From: CAWFZT01 sp963820415
Lineage (GTDB): Bacteria > Chloroflexota > Anaerolineae > Anaerolineales > Anaerolineaceae
Length of the DNA stretch: 64,000 nucleotides
Reading direction: 5' to 3'
Assembly: GCA_963820415.1 (NCBI GenBank)
Contig: CAWFZT010000008.1
Location: 248,001-312,000 of the forward strand
Below the pieces are notes generated by a model. That model worked only from the letters and a program-made list of their open reading frames with translations. It searched no databases and was not told the origin of the DNA. Shown piece after piece: positions 16,803 to 25,811 of this stretch (positions are counted from its first letter, which is position 1; every line of letters starts with the position of its first letter). The position numbers were made by a program, and so were the translations under genes.

Positions 16803-18890
16803 ATGCCTATCTATGCGAAAGATCTTGGCTGGGTCCTGGAAACTGCTCACCTGGGCTACGCCCTCGGCCTGGATTCACATGGCCTGCTGGCCCACCGCTA
16901 TTGGGGAGCACGCCTGCCCTACCCTGAAGATTACCCGCCGGTGGCTAACCCACAGGGCTGGGCATCCTTCAACAGCGCCGCCCACCTGACCAACGAAGAA
17001 TTCCCCGCCAATGCCGGGCCCAAATACATCGATCCCTGCCTTAAAGTCACCTTTATGGATGGCGTGCGCGACACGGTCCTCAATTATTTCCACGCCGAAG
17101 TCGCCGGCGCGGATGGGCAGGAACTGGTCCTGACCCTCAATGACGCCTACTATCCCTTGCAGGTGAAGCTGCATTATTACTGCCACGTGGAGCACGACCT
17201 GTTCGAGCGCTGGGTCGAGTTGGAAAACCTGGGAGACCAGCCCATCACCATCGAGCGGGCTTTCAGCGCCCAGTGGCACCTGCCGCGCGGCATTGAATAC
17301 CGCCTGTCGCACCTGGCCGGGCGCTGGGCGGATGAAACCCACCTGCACCGCCAAACCCTCCAGCCTGGCAAACTGGTGCTGGAGAGCCGCCGCCTGACTA
17401 CCAGCCACCACGCCAATCCCTGGTTCGCCCTCGACCGCGGCTCCGCCACCGAGGAGCAGGGCGAAGTATGGTTCGGCGTGTTGGCCTGGAGCGGCAACTG
17501 GAAACTGGTAGCGGAGACGACCGATTTCTTCTCCACCCGTCTCAGCCTGGGCGTCAATGATTGGGATTTTGCCTGGCGCCTGGAAGGCGGGGAAAGCTTC
17601 ACCACGCCTTCCAGCCTGGCCGGCTACACCCGCCAGGGTTTCGGGGCAGCCAGCCGCATCCTGCACGATTATGTGCGCGACTGTGTGCTGCCGCACGGGC
17701 TTACGCCTCACAAAGTGCTCTACAACTCCTGGGAAGCCACCACTTTCAAGGTCGACGAGCCGTCGCAGATCAAGCTGGCCGAGATCGCCGCCAAGATGGG
17801 CGCCGAGCTGTTCGTGCTGGATGACGGCTGGTTCCACAAGCGTGACCTGGATAACGCCGGGCTGGGCGACTGGTGGCCGGATGAGCGCAAATTCCCCAAC
17901 GGACTGGGTGGGTTGATCAAAGCCGTCAACGGTCTGGGTATGGATTTTGGCCTGTGGGTTGAGCCGGAAATGGTCAACCCCGACAGCGACCTGTATCGCG
18001 CCCACCCCGATTGGGTGATTAACTTCCCCATCCGCCCCCGCTCCGAGCTGCGCCACCAGTTGATCTTAAACTTCGCCCGCCCGGAAGTGCAGGAGTACAT
18101 CCTCGCCCGGCTCGACCGGCTGTTGAGAGAAAACAATATCGCCTTCGTCAAGTGGGACATGAACCGCAACGTGAGCGAGCCCGGCTGGCCCGAGGCGCAA
18201 GGCGACGCCCGCGAGCTGTGGGTGCGCTACGTCTACGGTTTATACTACGTCTGGCAGACCCTGCGCGACCGCCACCCACAGGTCATCTGGCAGAGCTGCT
18301 CGGGCGGTGGCGGGCGGGCAGACCTGGGCATCTTGCGCCTGGCGGACCAAATCTGGACCAGCGACAACACCGAGGCGACCGCCCGCCTGTCCATCCAGGA
18401 CGGCTTCTCGCAGGTCTTCCCGGCCAATGTCATGGAAGCCTGGGTGACCGACGCCGGGAGCGACCTGGTGCCGCTCGAGTTCCGCTTTCATGTCTCCATG
18501 TGCGGCAGCCTGGGCGTGGGCGGCAACCTGCTGCACTGGGATGAGAACGAGCGCGCCCTGGCGGCCTGCTTGATCGCCGAGTATAAAGAAATCCGGCCCA
18601 TCGTGCAGCTCGGCGACCAGTACCGCCTGATCTCCCCCCAGGAGCAGGCCTTTTCCGCCGTGCAGTACGTGGATAAAGCCAGGTCGGAGGCCGTGCTGTT
18701 CGTGTTCCGCACCTATCTACCTGACCCGGCCCAGCTCCCGCAGGTCTACCTGCGCGGCCTGGATCCCCAGGCGCACTACGAGGTGGAAGGCTACGGCGTA
18801 CGCTCCGGGACGGCCTGGATGGAAGCCGGCCTGCTCGTGCCGCTGGGAAATTTGCAGAGTAAGCTGATTCGTATTCGGAAGAAAAACTAG
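16803..18890 (+). CDS. Family 36 alpha-galactosidase
   Basis: Retaining alpha-galactosidase that removes terminal alpha-galactose from raffinose-type sugars or galactomannan. The 695 residues have an N-terminal beta-sandwich (FNSAAHLTNEEFPANAGPKY), then the barrel with NSWEATTFKVDE, LFVLDDGWF, GLWVEPEMVNPDSDLY, nucleophile Asp452 in FVKWDMNR, CSGGGGRAD and acid/base Asp521 in WTSDNTEA, ending with a beta-domain. No signal peptide, so intracellular. AAGGAG precedes the ATG. With the GH1 enzyme and the GPH symporter at 26660 it suggests plant oligosaccharide use. Confidence 0.95.
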   Translation: MPIYAKDLGWVLETAHLGYALGLDSHGLLAHRYWGARLPYPEDYPPVANPQGWASFNSAAHLTNEEFPANAGPKYIDPCLKVTFMDGVRDTVLNYFHAEVAGADGQELVLTLNDAYYPLQVKLHYYCHVEHDLFERWVELENLGDQPITIERAFSAQWHLPRGIEYRLSHLAGRWADETHLHRQTLQPGKLVLESRRLTTSHHANPWFALDRGSATEEQGEVWFGVLAWSGNWKLVAETTDFFSTRLSLGVNDWDFAWRLEGGESFTTPSSLAGYTRQGFGAASRILHDYVRDCVLPHGLTPHKVLYNSWEATTFKVDEPSQIKLAEIAAKMGAELFVLDDGWFHKRDLDNAGLGDWWPDERKFPNGLGGLIKAVNGLGMDFGLWVEPEMVNPDSDLYRAHPDWVINFPIRPRSELRHQLILNFARPEVQEYILARLDRLLRENNIAFVKWDMNRNVSEPGWPEAQGDARELWVRYVYGLYYVWQTLRDRHPQVIWQSCSGGGGRADLGILRLADQIWTSDNTEATARLSIQDGFSQVFPANVMEAWVTDAGSDLVPLEFRFHVSMCGSLGVGGNLLHWDENERALAACLIAEYKEIRPIVQLGDQYRLISPQEQAFSAVQYVDKARSEAVLFVFRTYLPDPAQLPQVYLRGLDPQAHYEVEGYGVRSGTAWMEAGLLVPLGNLQSKLIRIRKKN

Positions 18891-18977
18891 TCGTCAGTCT
18901 TCAGAGAATTCCATCATTTGTATAATTGTTCGGATTTTTTACCTGTAAAATGGGAATAAGTATTTCAAAGCCCTAAA

Positions 18978-19754
18978 TCAGGAATTGTTCAATATTTCTT
19001 CTTTTATGTTTCTCAGTAATTCCTTCATATTTTTTGTATAAAGCCGTCTGGTTGGCGGCGTCCCATATATCCTAATTGAGTTGTCAAATTCTGACCTTAG
19101 CTCAAAGTTCACTGCTTGTTTTAGGTTGTAGCAATTTTGTGCCACAGAGTCATAGGCGTCTTTTTGCAAAGCTATGACAGCACCTCCGTCTTTTGTAAAT
19201 TCTCTTATTAAAGGCAACACTCTTGCCCTTTCTGATTCAAACATAAGTTTCATAACCTTTTTGCGAAACAATCTTTCTAATCCTGTAACTCCAGACCATT
19301 TTGGCTTACTCGCAGAACTTGGAAATGTATAAAGGACTTCAAACCCCAATCTAAAAGGCGATTCATACTTTAGGTTGAAAAAGTCTTTCTTCATTGTTTT
19401 AGGATCGGAACTTATGTCGATATAGCCTAACTCTCGAAAAACTTTCCAAAATCGGTGTTCTGAGCCATTCCCTTCGTAAGCAAAATAAATATCGTCTCGT
19501 ACAGAATGAGACGCAGAATTACCAAGAAGCATAAGAACTGAAGGCTTATTGTCTTTTTTCGACGGAATCCACGACTTGTGAGGGTATATAATCGTATTTC
19601 CGTTTCTTTTGAATACAGAAGCGTTGGCTTTATCAGAAGCAAAGAATTCTTCCCAACGACTATTGAATTTTTTCATCTCTTCGCCTTGGTACAGACTTTC
19701 CAAGTCAATAGTGCATTCGACGTTTCCTTGGCGAATTTCTTTAAATTTAATCAT
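18978..19754 (-). CDS. Uracil-DNA-glycosylase-like protein, AT-rich
   Basis: 258 residues, strongly AT-rich compared with neighbours. The middle reads PSVLMLLGNSASHSVRDDIY, then FAYEGNGSEHRFWKVFRELG, which resembles the first motif of uracil-DNA-glycosylase-superfamily proteins (a GxxPS-like loop followed by R/H-FW...L). Later GGAVIALQKDAYDSV could be the strand-plus-loop near the second motif. The classical catalytic Asp/His residues are not obvious, so the assignment is tentative. It lies 11 bases after the start of the CDF-type gene on the same strand. Base composition suggests recent transfer. Confidence 0.5.
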   Translation of the reverse strand: MIKFKEIRQGNVECTIDLESLYQGEEMKKFNSRWEEFFASDKANASVFKRNGNTIIYPHKSWIPSKKDNKPSVLMLLGNSASHSVRDDIYFAYEGNGSEHRFWKVFRELGYIDISSDPKTMKKDFFNLKYESPFRLGFEVLYTFPSSASKPKWSGVTGLERLFRKKVMKLMFESERARVLPLIREFTKDGGAVIALQKDAYDSVAQNCYNLKQAVNFELRSEFDNSIRIYGTPPTRRLYTKNMKELLRNIKEEILNNS

Positions 19755-19765
19755 GATGACTTGTT

Positions 19766-20407
19766 TTACCTAGCCTCCTCCCACACCTCCCACGTCTCCC
19801 GCCCCAGCCAGGCCAGGAACAGCAGAGCGGCCACTTTGTCGACCCACCACCAGCCGAATAATGCAAACAGCGCCAGACCTACCAGGACTGTGCCAGCCAT
19901 ATAAGCGCAGGTGATCGAGTTGACCGCATCCCCGGCTAAGGCCTCACTGTGAATGCGCCTGGAAATACGCCGTTTGGCCGTTGCCAGGTAAGGCATCACC
20001 AGCACTGCCACTGCCGTCACCCCAATCCCCAGCGGCGAATTCTCCGGAGAGGTATGCGCCAGCAACCCGTATATCGCCGAAACGAGCACGTAGACGCACA
20101 GCAGCGCCAGGGTCACCGCCACCACCCGCGCCGCCCACTTTTCGGCCCGCTCGACCAGCTCGACGTCGCCGCCCCGGCTCTCCACACCCAGCCGCCACAG
20201 CAGCATCCCCCCGCTGACCAGCTCGACCAGGCTGTCCAACCCGAACGCCACCAGCAAAATGCTCCCAGCGGCGATCCCCGCCCCCATCGAAACAGCCATC
20301 TCGACCACCATCCAGGCGATGGTGAACACCTCAATTCGCACGCCTGCGCGCACGTCCTCCGATCGGGCTGTTTCCATGTGAAAAATTATACTTCTGAAAA
20401 GAACCAT
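19766..20407 (-). CDS. CDF-type cation efflux-like membrane protein
   Basis: About 213 residues (203 from the more likely ATG at 20377, MET-ARSED). Six hydrophobic segments with the cation-diffusion-facilitator layout: AFGLDSLVELVSG in helix 2 and IHSEALAGDAVNSITCAYM in helix 5. Family members use HxxxD pairs there to bind Zn or similar ions; here helix 2 has D-S-L-V-E and helix 5 has E-A-L-A-G-D, so the metal site may differ. The usual C-terminal cytoplasmic domain is absent. Substrate unknown. Confidence 0.7.
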   Translation of the reverse strand: MVLFRSIIFHMETARSEDVRAGVRIEVFTIAWMVVEMAVSMGAGIAAGSILLVAFGLDSLVELVSGGMLLWRLGVESRGGDVELVERAEKWAARVVAVTLALLCVYVLVSAIYGLLAHTSPENSPLGIGVTAVAVLVMPYLATAKRRISRRIHSEALAGDAVNSITCAYMAGTVLVGLALFALFGWWWVDKVAALLFLAWLGRETWEVWEEAR

Positions 20408-20723
20408 CGGTCATCAAACCCCAAAGAACAGGGATGATATCATCGAACGTGATATTCGTATGTTGTTGTGTCACGCCAACTATGTGGTGCATGCGGTGAT
20501 AAGGCCAACTCGCTCAGCGGCCTAACGGTTCCCTTCACCCGCTCGACGGTGAAGTAAAGAACTCCTTCGCTTGTTTTGGGCAACTTGTGCCGGGCCAACC
20601 CGAACACTTGCATTAATTCCCCCATTGATGATGAAAGGCAACTGCTATATTGAGGACTTGCAGATACTTTTTAAATCGCTCCTGCCCTCCGGCGCTGGCA
20701 GGAGCCAACTTCCCTTCAAGTTA
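20408..20723. other. Intergenic region, no recognised gene
   Basis: 316 bases. A 61-codon minus-strand frame (20440-20625) is present, but it has no recognisable motif, convincing ribosome site or homolog known to me. A GC-rich inverted repeat near 20692-20705 (GCGCTGGCAGGAGC) is the only structure I notice. Confidence 0.3.
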
Positions 20724-20975
20724 CTACGAGCCTTCCTTGACTTCGATAATTTCGTCTGCGACGAGACCGTGAGCCTCCCGATGAACTCTCGATGCCGCCT
20801 CCTTATTCGGAGCCTCCACCAGACAAAAGACTTTACCCGTGCCTTCATCGAACCAGTATTTCAGGTACTTAACCCCGTACTTCGTCTGAGTCTCGAGGTC
20901 TTTCCTATGCGCACCGGCGACTGCTTCAGCCGTCAAGCCAGGCACATACTTGTGAATATCCAAAAACAGTGGCAT
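20724..20975 (-). CDS. DUF4242 (SCO4226-like) small protein
   Basis: 83 residues: MPLFLDIHKYVPGLTAEAVA, then KYGVKYLKYWFDEGTGKVFCLVEAPNKEAASRVHREAHG and a short acidic tail. The D-x-H...GLT..AV..AH, K-Y-W-F-D...G..FCL..AP and V-HREAHG pattern is that of DUF4242 ferredoxin-like proteins; one Streptomyces member binds nickel. AAAGGAG precedes the ATG. Probably monocistronic. Confidence 0.85.
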   Translation of the reverse strand: MPLFLDIHKYVPGLTAEAVAGAHRKDLETQTKYGVKYLKYWFDEGTGKVFCLVEAPNKEAASRVHREAHGLVADEIIEVKEGS

Positions 20976-21261
20976 TTTATTTGTTCTCCTTTCAAGTCAG
21001 ATATGCTGCGTCTCAAGAATAATGATTACCCGAATCCGCTGTCGCCGGACGGCTGGAATTCGCTAAATCATGTATTTTCTGGCCTCCTCAAATCTTTCGT
21101 AAACAACTCACTTGATCAGCTTATTGTGCTGACCATTGGATTATCTTGCCGCCAGACTTAGTGTTAATCAGGATATTTACGGTATATAATATCTAAATAG
21201 AGTATACCCTGCGGAAAGCCATAAAACAAGAATAATCCTAAGAGAAGGTTGTACAACAAGT

Positions 21262-21753
21262 ATGGTATTCCATCCATTGGCGAAGCGATTGTTGGGCTGC
21301 GGTTTGCACTGGTGGGATACGCACGAAGAGAACCGCGAGATTATTGCAGATCAGGCCGGGAAAATTATCAAGCAATACCTGATCGACGCCGATCGGGTGA
21401 TCCTGGGTGGGTTTTCTAAAGGGGGCGAGGCGGCGATGGTCCTGGCCCTGCTCGGGCAGTTCGGGGCGAAGGGTTTTATCACCATCGGCGCTGGAGGATA
21501 TTACCATATCCAACCGGAACTCTGGCAACCACTGCTCGAATCCCCGCCACATGGCTTGCGCGGGGTGGCAATGTACAGTCCCTATGATCTAGAGCGGGTT
21601 GAAGGCCTAAACCACACGCTGGAAATGATGCAAGCGGCGGGAATCGAGGTCCGGATGGAAAAATATAGCGCAGAGGGGCACGTATTTCCCGAAGACTTCG
21701 CTGTCCGTTCTCAGATTGCGATAGAGTTCGTGATGCGGGCCAGCCCTTTATAA
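21262..21753 (+). CDS. Alpha/beta hydrolase, N-terminally short
   Basis: 163 residues with the C-terminal two thirds of a phospholipase/carboxylesterase-type hydrolase: nucleophile elbow GGFSKGGEAA, a late Asp in YSPYDLERVEG and the catalytic His in SAEGHVFPEDF. The N-terminal strands with the oxyanion HG motif, normally about 80 residues, are missing, and an in-frame stop lies just upstream. TATATAAT near 21181 could be a promoter. It may be a truncated remnant. No partner genes. Confidence 0.6.
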   Translation: MVFHPLAKRLLGCGLHWWDTHEENREIIADQAGKIIKQYLIDADRVILGGFSKGGEAAMVLALLGQFGAKGFITIGAGGYYHIQPELWQPLLESPPHGLRGVAMYSPYDLERVEGLNHTLEMMQAAGIEVRMEKYSAEGHVFPEDFAVRSQIAIEFVMRASPL

Positions 21754-22174
21754 ATCGACCCTCAGGTCTTATCTGAAAATTGCTGACCGATAATATTATC
21801 CCCGATCTTTGGGGACTGTCGACTCCCCTTCCCCGCGAAACTTGTCCATACCAACGGGGTTTTATATAAAAATCATCCACATCCTGTTAATGGGATTCAA
21901 CGCAAGGAAGGGTAGTTGTCTGGCTGTCGCCAGATAAACGGTTAACGGTGTAAAAAAATTGAAATTCGACAGGTTGAACCATAGTTTAACGCCTGCCAGT
22001 TGCAGGTGTGTTTCACCATCGCTTTTCTTCTTCCCTCATGTTTTCCTTCCTCTCTCTTCTCAGCTTTTCTGTGCCTCTGCGGTGATTATCTTTTCTTCCT
22101 CACCTTTTCCTTCCTCCCTCTTCTCTGCTTTCTCTGTGTCTCAGCGGTGACAATCTCTTCTCCTTCGGAATTCA
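21754..22174. other. Intergenic region with pyrimidine-rich repeats
   Basis: 421 bases. From about 22020 it is a C/T-rich tract with repeated CTTCCTCTCTTCTC, TGTGCCTCTGCGGTGA and TGTGTCTCAGCGGTGA segments ending just before the carboxylase ATG. The TGTG(C/T)CTC(T/A)GCGGTGA units resemble the ACCACAAAG-type dispersed repeats near 55980 and 56870 in inverse orientation. No gene seen. Confidence 0.45.
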
Positions 22175-23731
22175 ATGTCCAAACCCACCTCTGACCTTAC
22201 CGAAAACCGCTTGATCGCCCACCTGGGCGGCGGGCAGGAGCGTATCGACGCCCAGCACGCCAAGGGCAAATTCACTGCCCGTGAGCGCATCGACATGCTG
22301 CTCGACCCGGGCTCCTTCGTCGAGACGGGCATATACATCACCCACCGCGCCAACGGCCTGGGCATGGACAAATCCCACCCGTACGGCGACGGCGTGGTGA
22401 CCGGCCGGGGCAGGATCGACGGCCGGCCGGTCTACCTCTTCGCCCAGGATTTCACCGTCATGGGCGGGTCGGTCGGCGAGGCACACGGGCGCAAGATTGC
22501 CCACCTGATCGACATGGCCCTGCAGAACGGCGCCCCGCTGATCGGCCTGAACGATTCGGGCGGTGCCCGCATCCAGGAAGGCGTAGACGCCCTGGCCGGC
22601 TACGGCGAAATTTTCATCCGCAACGTGCGCGCCTCTGGCGTCATCCCGCAGATCTCGGTCATCCTCGGCCCGTGCGCCGGGGGAGCGGTCTACTCACCCG
22701 CCATCACTGATTTCATCTTCATGCTCGAAAAGAACGCCTACATGTACATCACCGGGCCCGAGGTGGTCAAGGCCGTCATGCGCCAGGAAGTGACCCACGA
22801 AGGGCTGGGCGGGGCGGCCATCCATCGCAGCCAGAGCGGCGTAGCGCATTTCACCGCCGCCAACGAGGCCAGCCTGTTCGCCCAGGTGCGCGCTCTGCTG
22901 TCGTTCCTGCCCTCTAACAACCTCACCCCGCCGCCTGCCATGGCGCCCGCCTGCGACGACTCGGCCCGCTCGACCCCTGAGCTGGAGCGCCTGGCCCAGC
23001 TCGACCCGCAGCAGCCCTACGACGTGCTCGACGCCATCGAAGCGGTCGTGGATAACAGTGAATTCCTGGAGGTGCAGCCCAATTTTGCCCCCAACCTGGT
23101 GGTCGGTTTCGCTCGCCTGGCTGGGCACCCGGTGGGTATGGTCGCCAACCAACCCCTGCAACTGGCCGGAGCCTTAGACATCGACGCTTCCGACAAAGGG
23201 GCGCGCTTTATCCGCTTTTGCGACGCCTTCCACATCCCGCTGGTGACCTTCGTCGATACCCCCGGCTTCCTGCCCGGCCTCGAACAGGAGCAAGGTGGCA
23301 TCATCCGCCACGGCGCCAAGCTGCTCTACGCCTACGCCGAGGCCAGCGTGCCCAAGCTGTCCGTGGTGGTGCGTAAGGCCATCGGCGGCGCCTACATCGT
23401 GATGAGCTCCAAACACCTGGGCGGCGATCTCAACCTGGCCTTCCCCGGCGCTGAAATTGCCGTGATGGGCGCCGAAGGAGCGGTCAACGTGGTCTTCCGC
23501 CGCGAAATTGAAGCCGCCGAGGACGCCGAAGCTGCGGACGCCCGGCGCAGCGAGCTGATCCACCAGTACACCGCCGACCTGGCCAACCCCTTTGTGGCCG
23601 CCTCACGCGGCTACATCGACGACATCATCCAGCCCGTCGAGACCCGCCGCTGCCTCATCCAGGGCCTGGAAGCGCTGCTCGACAAGCGCCAGCCCGCCTC
23701 GCCGCGCAAACACGGGAATATCCCTCTCTAA
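22175..23731 (+). CDS. Acyl-CoA carboxylase carboxyltransferase subunit (PccB/MmdA type)
   Basis: Transfers CO2 from carboxybiotin to an acyl-CoA (propionyl- or acetyl-CoA). The 518 residues hold both crotonase-like halves: TARERIDMLLDPGSFVE, MGGSVGEAHGRKI, LIGLNDSGGARIQEGVDALAGYG, GPCAGGAVYSPA, then VGMVANQPL, DTPGFLPGLEQE, KAIGGAYIVMSSKHLGGD and the oxyanion loops typical of PccB. It is followed by biotin carboxylase and biotin carrier genes, so the three form one enzyme. Propionyl-CoA is the more likely substrate for this class, but it could be the decarboxylase alpha subunit or an acetyl-CoA form. Confidence 0.93.
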   Translation: MSKPTSDLTENRLIAHLGGGQERIDAQHAKGKFTARERIDMLLDPGSFVETGIYITHRANGLGMDKSHPYGDGVVTGRGRIDGRPVYLFAQDFTVMGGSVGEAHGRKIAHLIDMALQNGAPLIGLNDSGGARIQEGVDALAGYGEIFIRNVRASGVIPQISVILGPCAGGAVYSPAITDFIFMLEKNAYMYITGPEVVKAVMRQEVTHEGLGGAAIHRSQSGVAHFTAANEASLFAQVRALLSFLPSNNLTPPPAMAPACDDSARSTPELERLAQLDPQQPYDVLDAIEAVVDNSEFLEVQPNFAPNLVVGFARLAGHPVGMVANQPLQLAGALDIDASDKGARFIRFCDAFHIPLVTFVDTPGFLPGLEQEQGGIIRHGAKLLYAYAEASVPKLSVVVRKAIGGAYIVMSSKHLGGDLNLAFPGAEIAVMGAEGAVNVVFRREIEAAEDAEAADARRSELIHQYTADLANPFVAASRGYIDDIIQPVETRRCLIQGLEALLDKRQPASPRKHGNIPL

Positions 23732-23739
23732 GGACACTT

Positions 23740-25227
23740 ATGATGAAAGTACTGGTCGCTAACCGTGGGGAGATTGCCATTCGCATCCTGCGCGCCTGCC
23801 GCGAGATGGGCCTGCCCAGCGTGGCAGTCTACACGGACGTAGACCAGTTGGCCCTGCACGTCCGCCACGCCGATGAAGCCGTCCCGCTCGGCGACCGGCG
23901 CAATTACCTCAACGGCCAGGCGCTGATCGAAGCCGCCCGCTGCATCGGCGCCAACGCCATCCACCCCGGCTATGGCTTCCTATCCGAGAACGCCGATTTT
24001 GCCAGCCGTGTTGAAGCCGCCGGCCTGACCTTCATTGGCCCGCGCCCCGAGACGCTAGCCCTGCTGGGCGACAAATTAGCCGCCCGCCAGGCCGCCAGCC
24101 AGGCCGGCCTGCCGGTGCTGCCCGGCTCGGAGGCTCCCCTCCCGCAGGAAGTACCTCTGGAAATAGCCCGCCAGGTGCATTACCCTGTGCTGGTCAAAGC
24201 CGTCGCCGGCGGAGGCGGGCGCGGTATTCGCCTGGCCCTCTCGCCCAAGGACCTGGCTCCCATGGTCAGCGCCGCCCGCCAGGAAGCCCTGGCCGCCTTT
24301 GGCAACGACACAGTTTACCTGGAGTCGCTCGTCCAGGATGCCCGTCACATCGAAGTGCAGATCCTCGGCGACGGGTGCGGCTACGTCCTCGACCTGGGCG
24401 AGCGCGAGTGCTCCATCCAGCGCCGCCGCCAGAAATTGATCGAAGAAGCGCCCGCCCCGCTGATCAGTGAAGACCTGCGCCGCCGCCTGTGCGAGCTGGC
24501 CCGGAGCCTGGGACGCCAGCTCAAATACCGCGGCCTGGGTACAATCGAGTTCCTGGTGGATGGGGACGGCCAGTATTATTTTATGGAGGCCAACCCACGC
24601 CTCCAGGTCGAACACCCCGTCACCGAGATGGTCACCGGCCTTGACCTGGTCAAGCAGCAGCTCAGCCTGGCCTGCGGCGAGCCGCTGGCCTTGCTCCAGG
24701 GCGATGTCGTCCTGCGCGGGCATTCCATCGAGGCGCGCCTGCTGGCCGAAGACTGCCAGAACGGGTTTATGCCCGCCGCTGGGGTCATCCAGTATTTGAA
24801 AGAACCCGGCGGCCCTGGCGTGCGCGTCGACAGCGCCCTCTACCCCGGTGCTATCATAACTTCCGAATACAACTCTATGCTCGCCAAGGTGATCACCTGG
24901 GGCGAAACTCGCCGCGCCGCCATCCAGCGCCTGCGCGGCGCCCTCAGCGAATACCAGGTGGGCGGCATTCCGACCGACCTGGAATTCCTGCTGCAAATTA
25001 TCGACAGCCCCGAGTTCATCTCTGGGAAGTTTACCACCACCTACCTCGAAAACTTCCAACCGGCTGAAGTGGCCCCCGAAAACGAGCTAGAGCGCGAGAT
25101 GGCCCTGGCGGCGGTGCTGTATCTCCAGCAGCGCGCCCCTAGCGGGCTTGCCCCATTTGTCAACCCTCCCGCCGCCAGCCAGTGGATGACCACCGCCTGG
25201 CGCGAGCAAATGCACGGGACCATTTAA
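23740..25227 (+). CDS. Biotin carboxylase subunit of acyl-CoA carboxylase
   Basis: ATP-grasp enzyme that carboxylates biotin on the carrier protein using bicarbonate. The 495 residues start MKVLVANRGEIAIRILRACREM and contain GYGFLSENADFA, the ATP loop AVAGGGGRGIRLA, DLGERECSIQRRRQKLIEEAPAP cut here to the conserved core, FMEANPRLQVEHPVTE and the C-terminal biotin carboxylase domain. Length is slightly above AccC, consistent with a PccA-like subunit lacking fused carrier. It begins eight bases after the carboxyltransferase stop and ends eleven bases before the carrier gene. Confidence 0.94.
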   Translation: MMKVLVANRGEIAIRILRACREMGLPSVAVYTDVDQLALHVRHADEAVPLGDRRNYLNGQALIEAARCIGANAIHPGYGFLSENADFASRVEAAGLTFIGPRPETLALLGDKLAARQAASQAGLPVLPGSEAPLPQEVPLEIARQVHYPVLVKAVAGGGGRGIRLALSPKDLAPMVSAARQEALAAFGNDTVYLESLVQDARHIEVQILGDGCGYVLDLGERECSIQRRRQKLIEEAPAPLISEDLRRRLCELARSLGRQLKYRGLGTIEFLVDGDGQYYFMEANPRLQVEHPVTEMVTGLDLVKQQLSLACGEPLALLQGDVVLRGHSIEARLLAEDCQNGFMPAAGVIQYLKEPGGPGVRVDSALYPGAIITSEYNSMLAKVITWGETRRAAIQRLRGALSEYQVGGIPTDLEFLLQIIDSPEFISGKFTTTYLENFQPAEVAPENELEREMALAAVLYLQQRAPSGLAPFVNPPAASQWMTTAWREQMHGTI

Positions 25228-25238
25228 AGGAGCACCCC

Positions 25239-25724
25239 ATGACCCTTTATACCGTTTCTTTTGGCAGTCGACAGTACCAGGTGAATATTGAAGGCAGCCA
25301 GGCCACCGTGAATGGCGAGCCCGTGAAAGCTACCTTTCACGCCCTCAACCAGTATGGGCTGCACCTGCTCCAACGCGGTTACCAGGCCATGGAGTTCCAC
25401 CTATGTTTGCAGGATGAGGAAACCTTACAGGTGCTGGTCAGCGGGCGGAGGTTGGTGGCGCACATCGCCAACCCCTTCCGGCGCAAGTCGGCCCGCTGCC
25501 AGGATGCACCTAGTGGAACGCTGACCGCCCCCATGCCCGGCCAGGTAGTGCAGGTGCTGGTCGAAGAAGGCCAGGCAGTAAAGGAAGGCCAGCCGCTGCT
25601 GGTAATCGAGTCGATGAAAATGCAGATGCAGATGCGCAGTCCGTTAACCGGTCGGGTCGCCTGCCTGCCCGTCGCCGCCGGCCAGCAGGTTGACAAAGGC
25701 CAGGTGCTGGCGCAGGTAGAGTAA
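25239..25724 (+). CDS. Biotin carboxyl carrier protein
   Basis: 161 residues. The N-terminal 90 residues form a linking domain (TLYTVSFGSRQYQVNIEG); the C-terminal biotinyl domain starts GTLTAPMPGQVVQVLVEEGQ and carries the biotinylation motif ESMKMQM with Lys127 (Ser replaces the usual Ala), then VAAGQQVDKGQVLAQVE. Start ATG 25239 follows AAAGGAG with good spacing. It is the third gene of the carboxylase operon and directly precedes a strong palindrome. Confidence 0.93.
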   Translation: MTLYTVSFGSRQYQVNIEGSQATVNGEPVKATFHALNQYGLHLLQRGYQAMEFHLCLQDEETLQVLVSGRRLVAHIANPFRRKSARCQDAPSGTLTAPMPGQVVQVLVEEGQAVKEGQPLLVIESMKMQMQMRSPLTGRVACLPVAAGQQVDKGQVLAQVE

Positions 25725-25733
25725 AACATTCAA

Positions 25734-25778
25734 TTCATATAGGATAATAGACATAAAGTGTCTATTATCCTATATGAA
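25734..25778. repeat. Perfect 20-bp-arm palindrome after the carboxylase operon
   Basis: The arm TTCATATAGGATAATAGACA (25734-25753) is perfectly complementary to 25759-25778 around TAAAG. It lies ten bases after the carrier stop, between convergent genes. There is no clear T-tract, so it may be a bidirectional terminator, a small palindromic repeat or a protein-binding site. Confidence 0.75.
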
Positions 25779-25811
25779 CCGTACCATACTATCCTGTTGG
25801 CGTGGGTTGTG

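Noticed and set aside
16875..18056. 393-codon minus-strand frame opposite the GH36 gene
   Set aside because: Antisense shadow; no motif or ribosome site.
24076..25059. 327-codon minus-strand frame opposite biotin carboxylase
   Set aside because: Shadow of a complete ATP-grasp enzyme.
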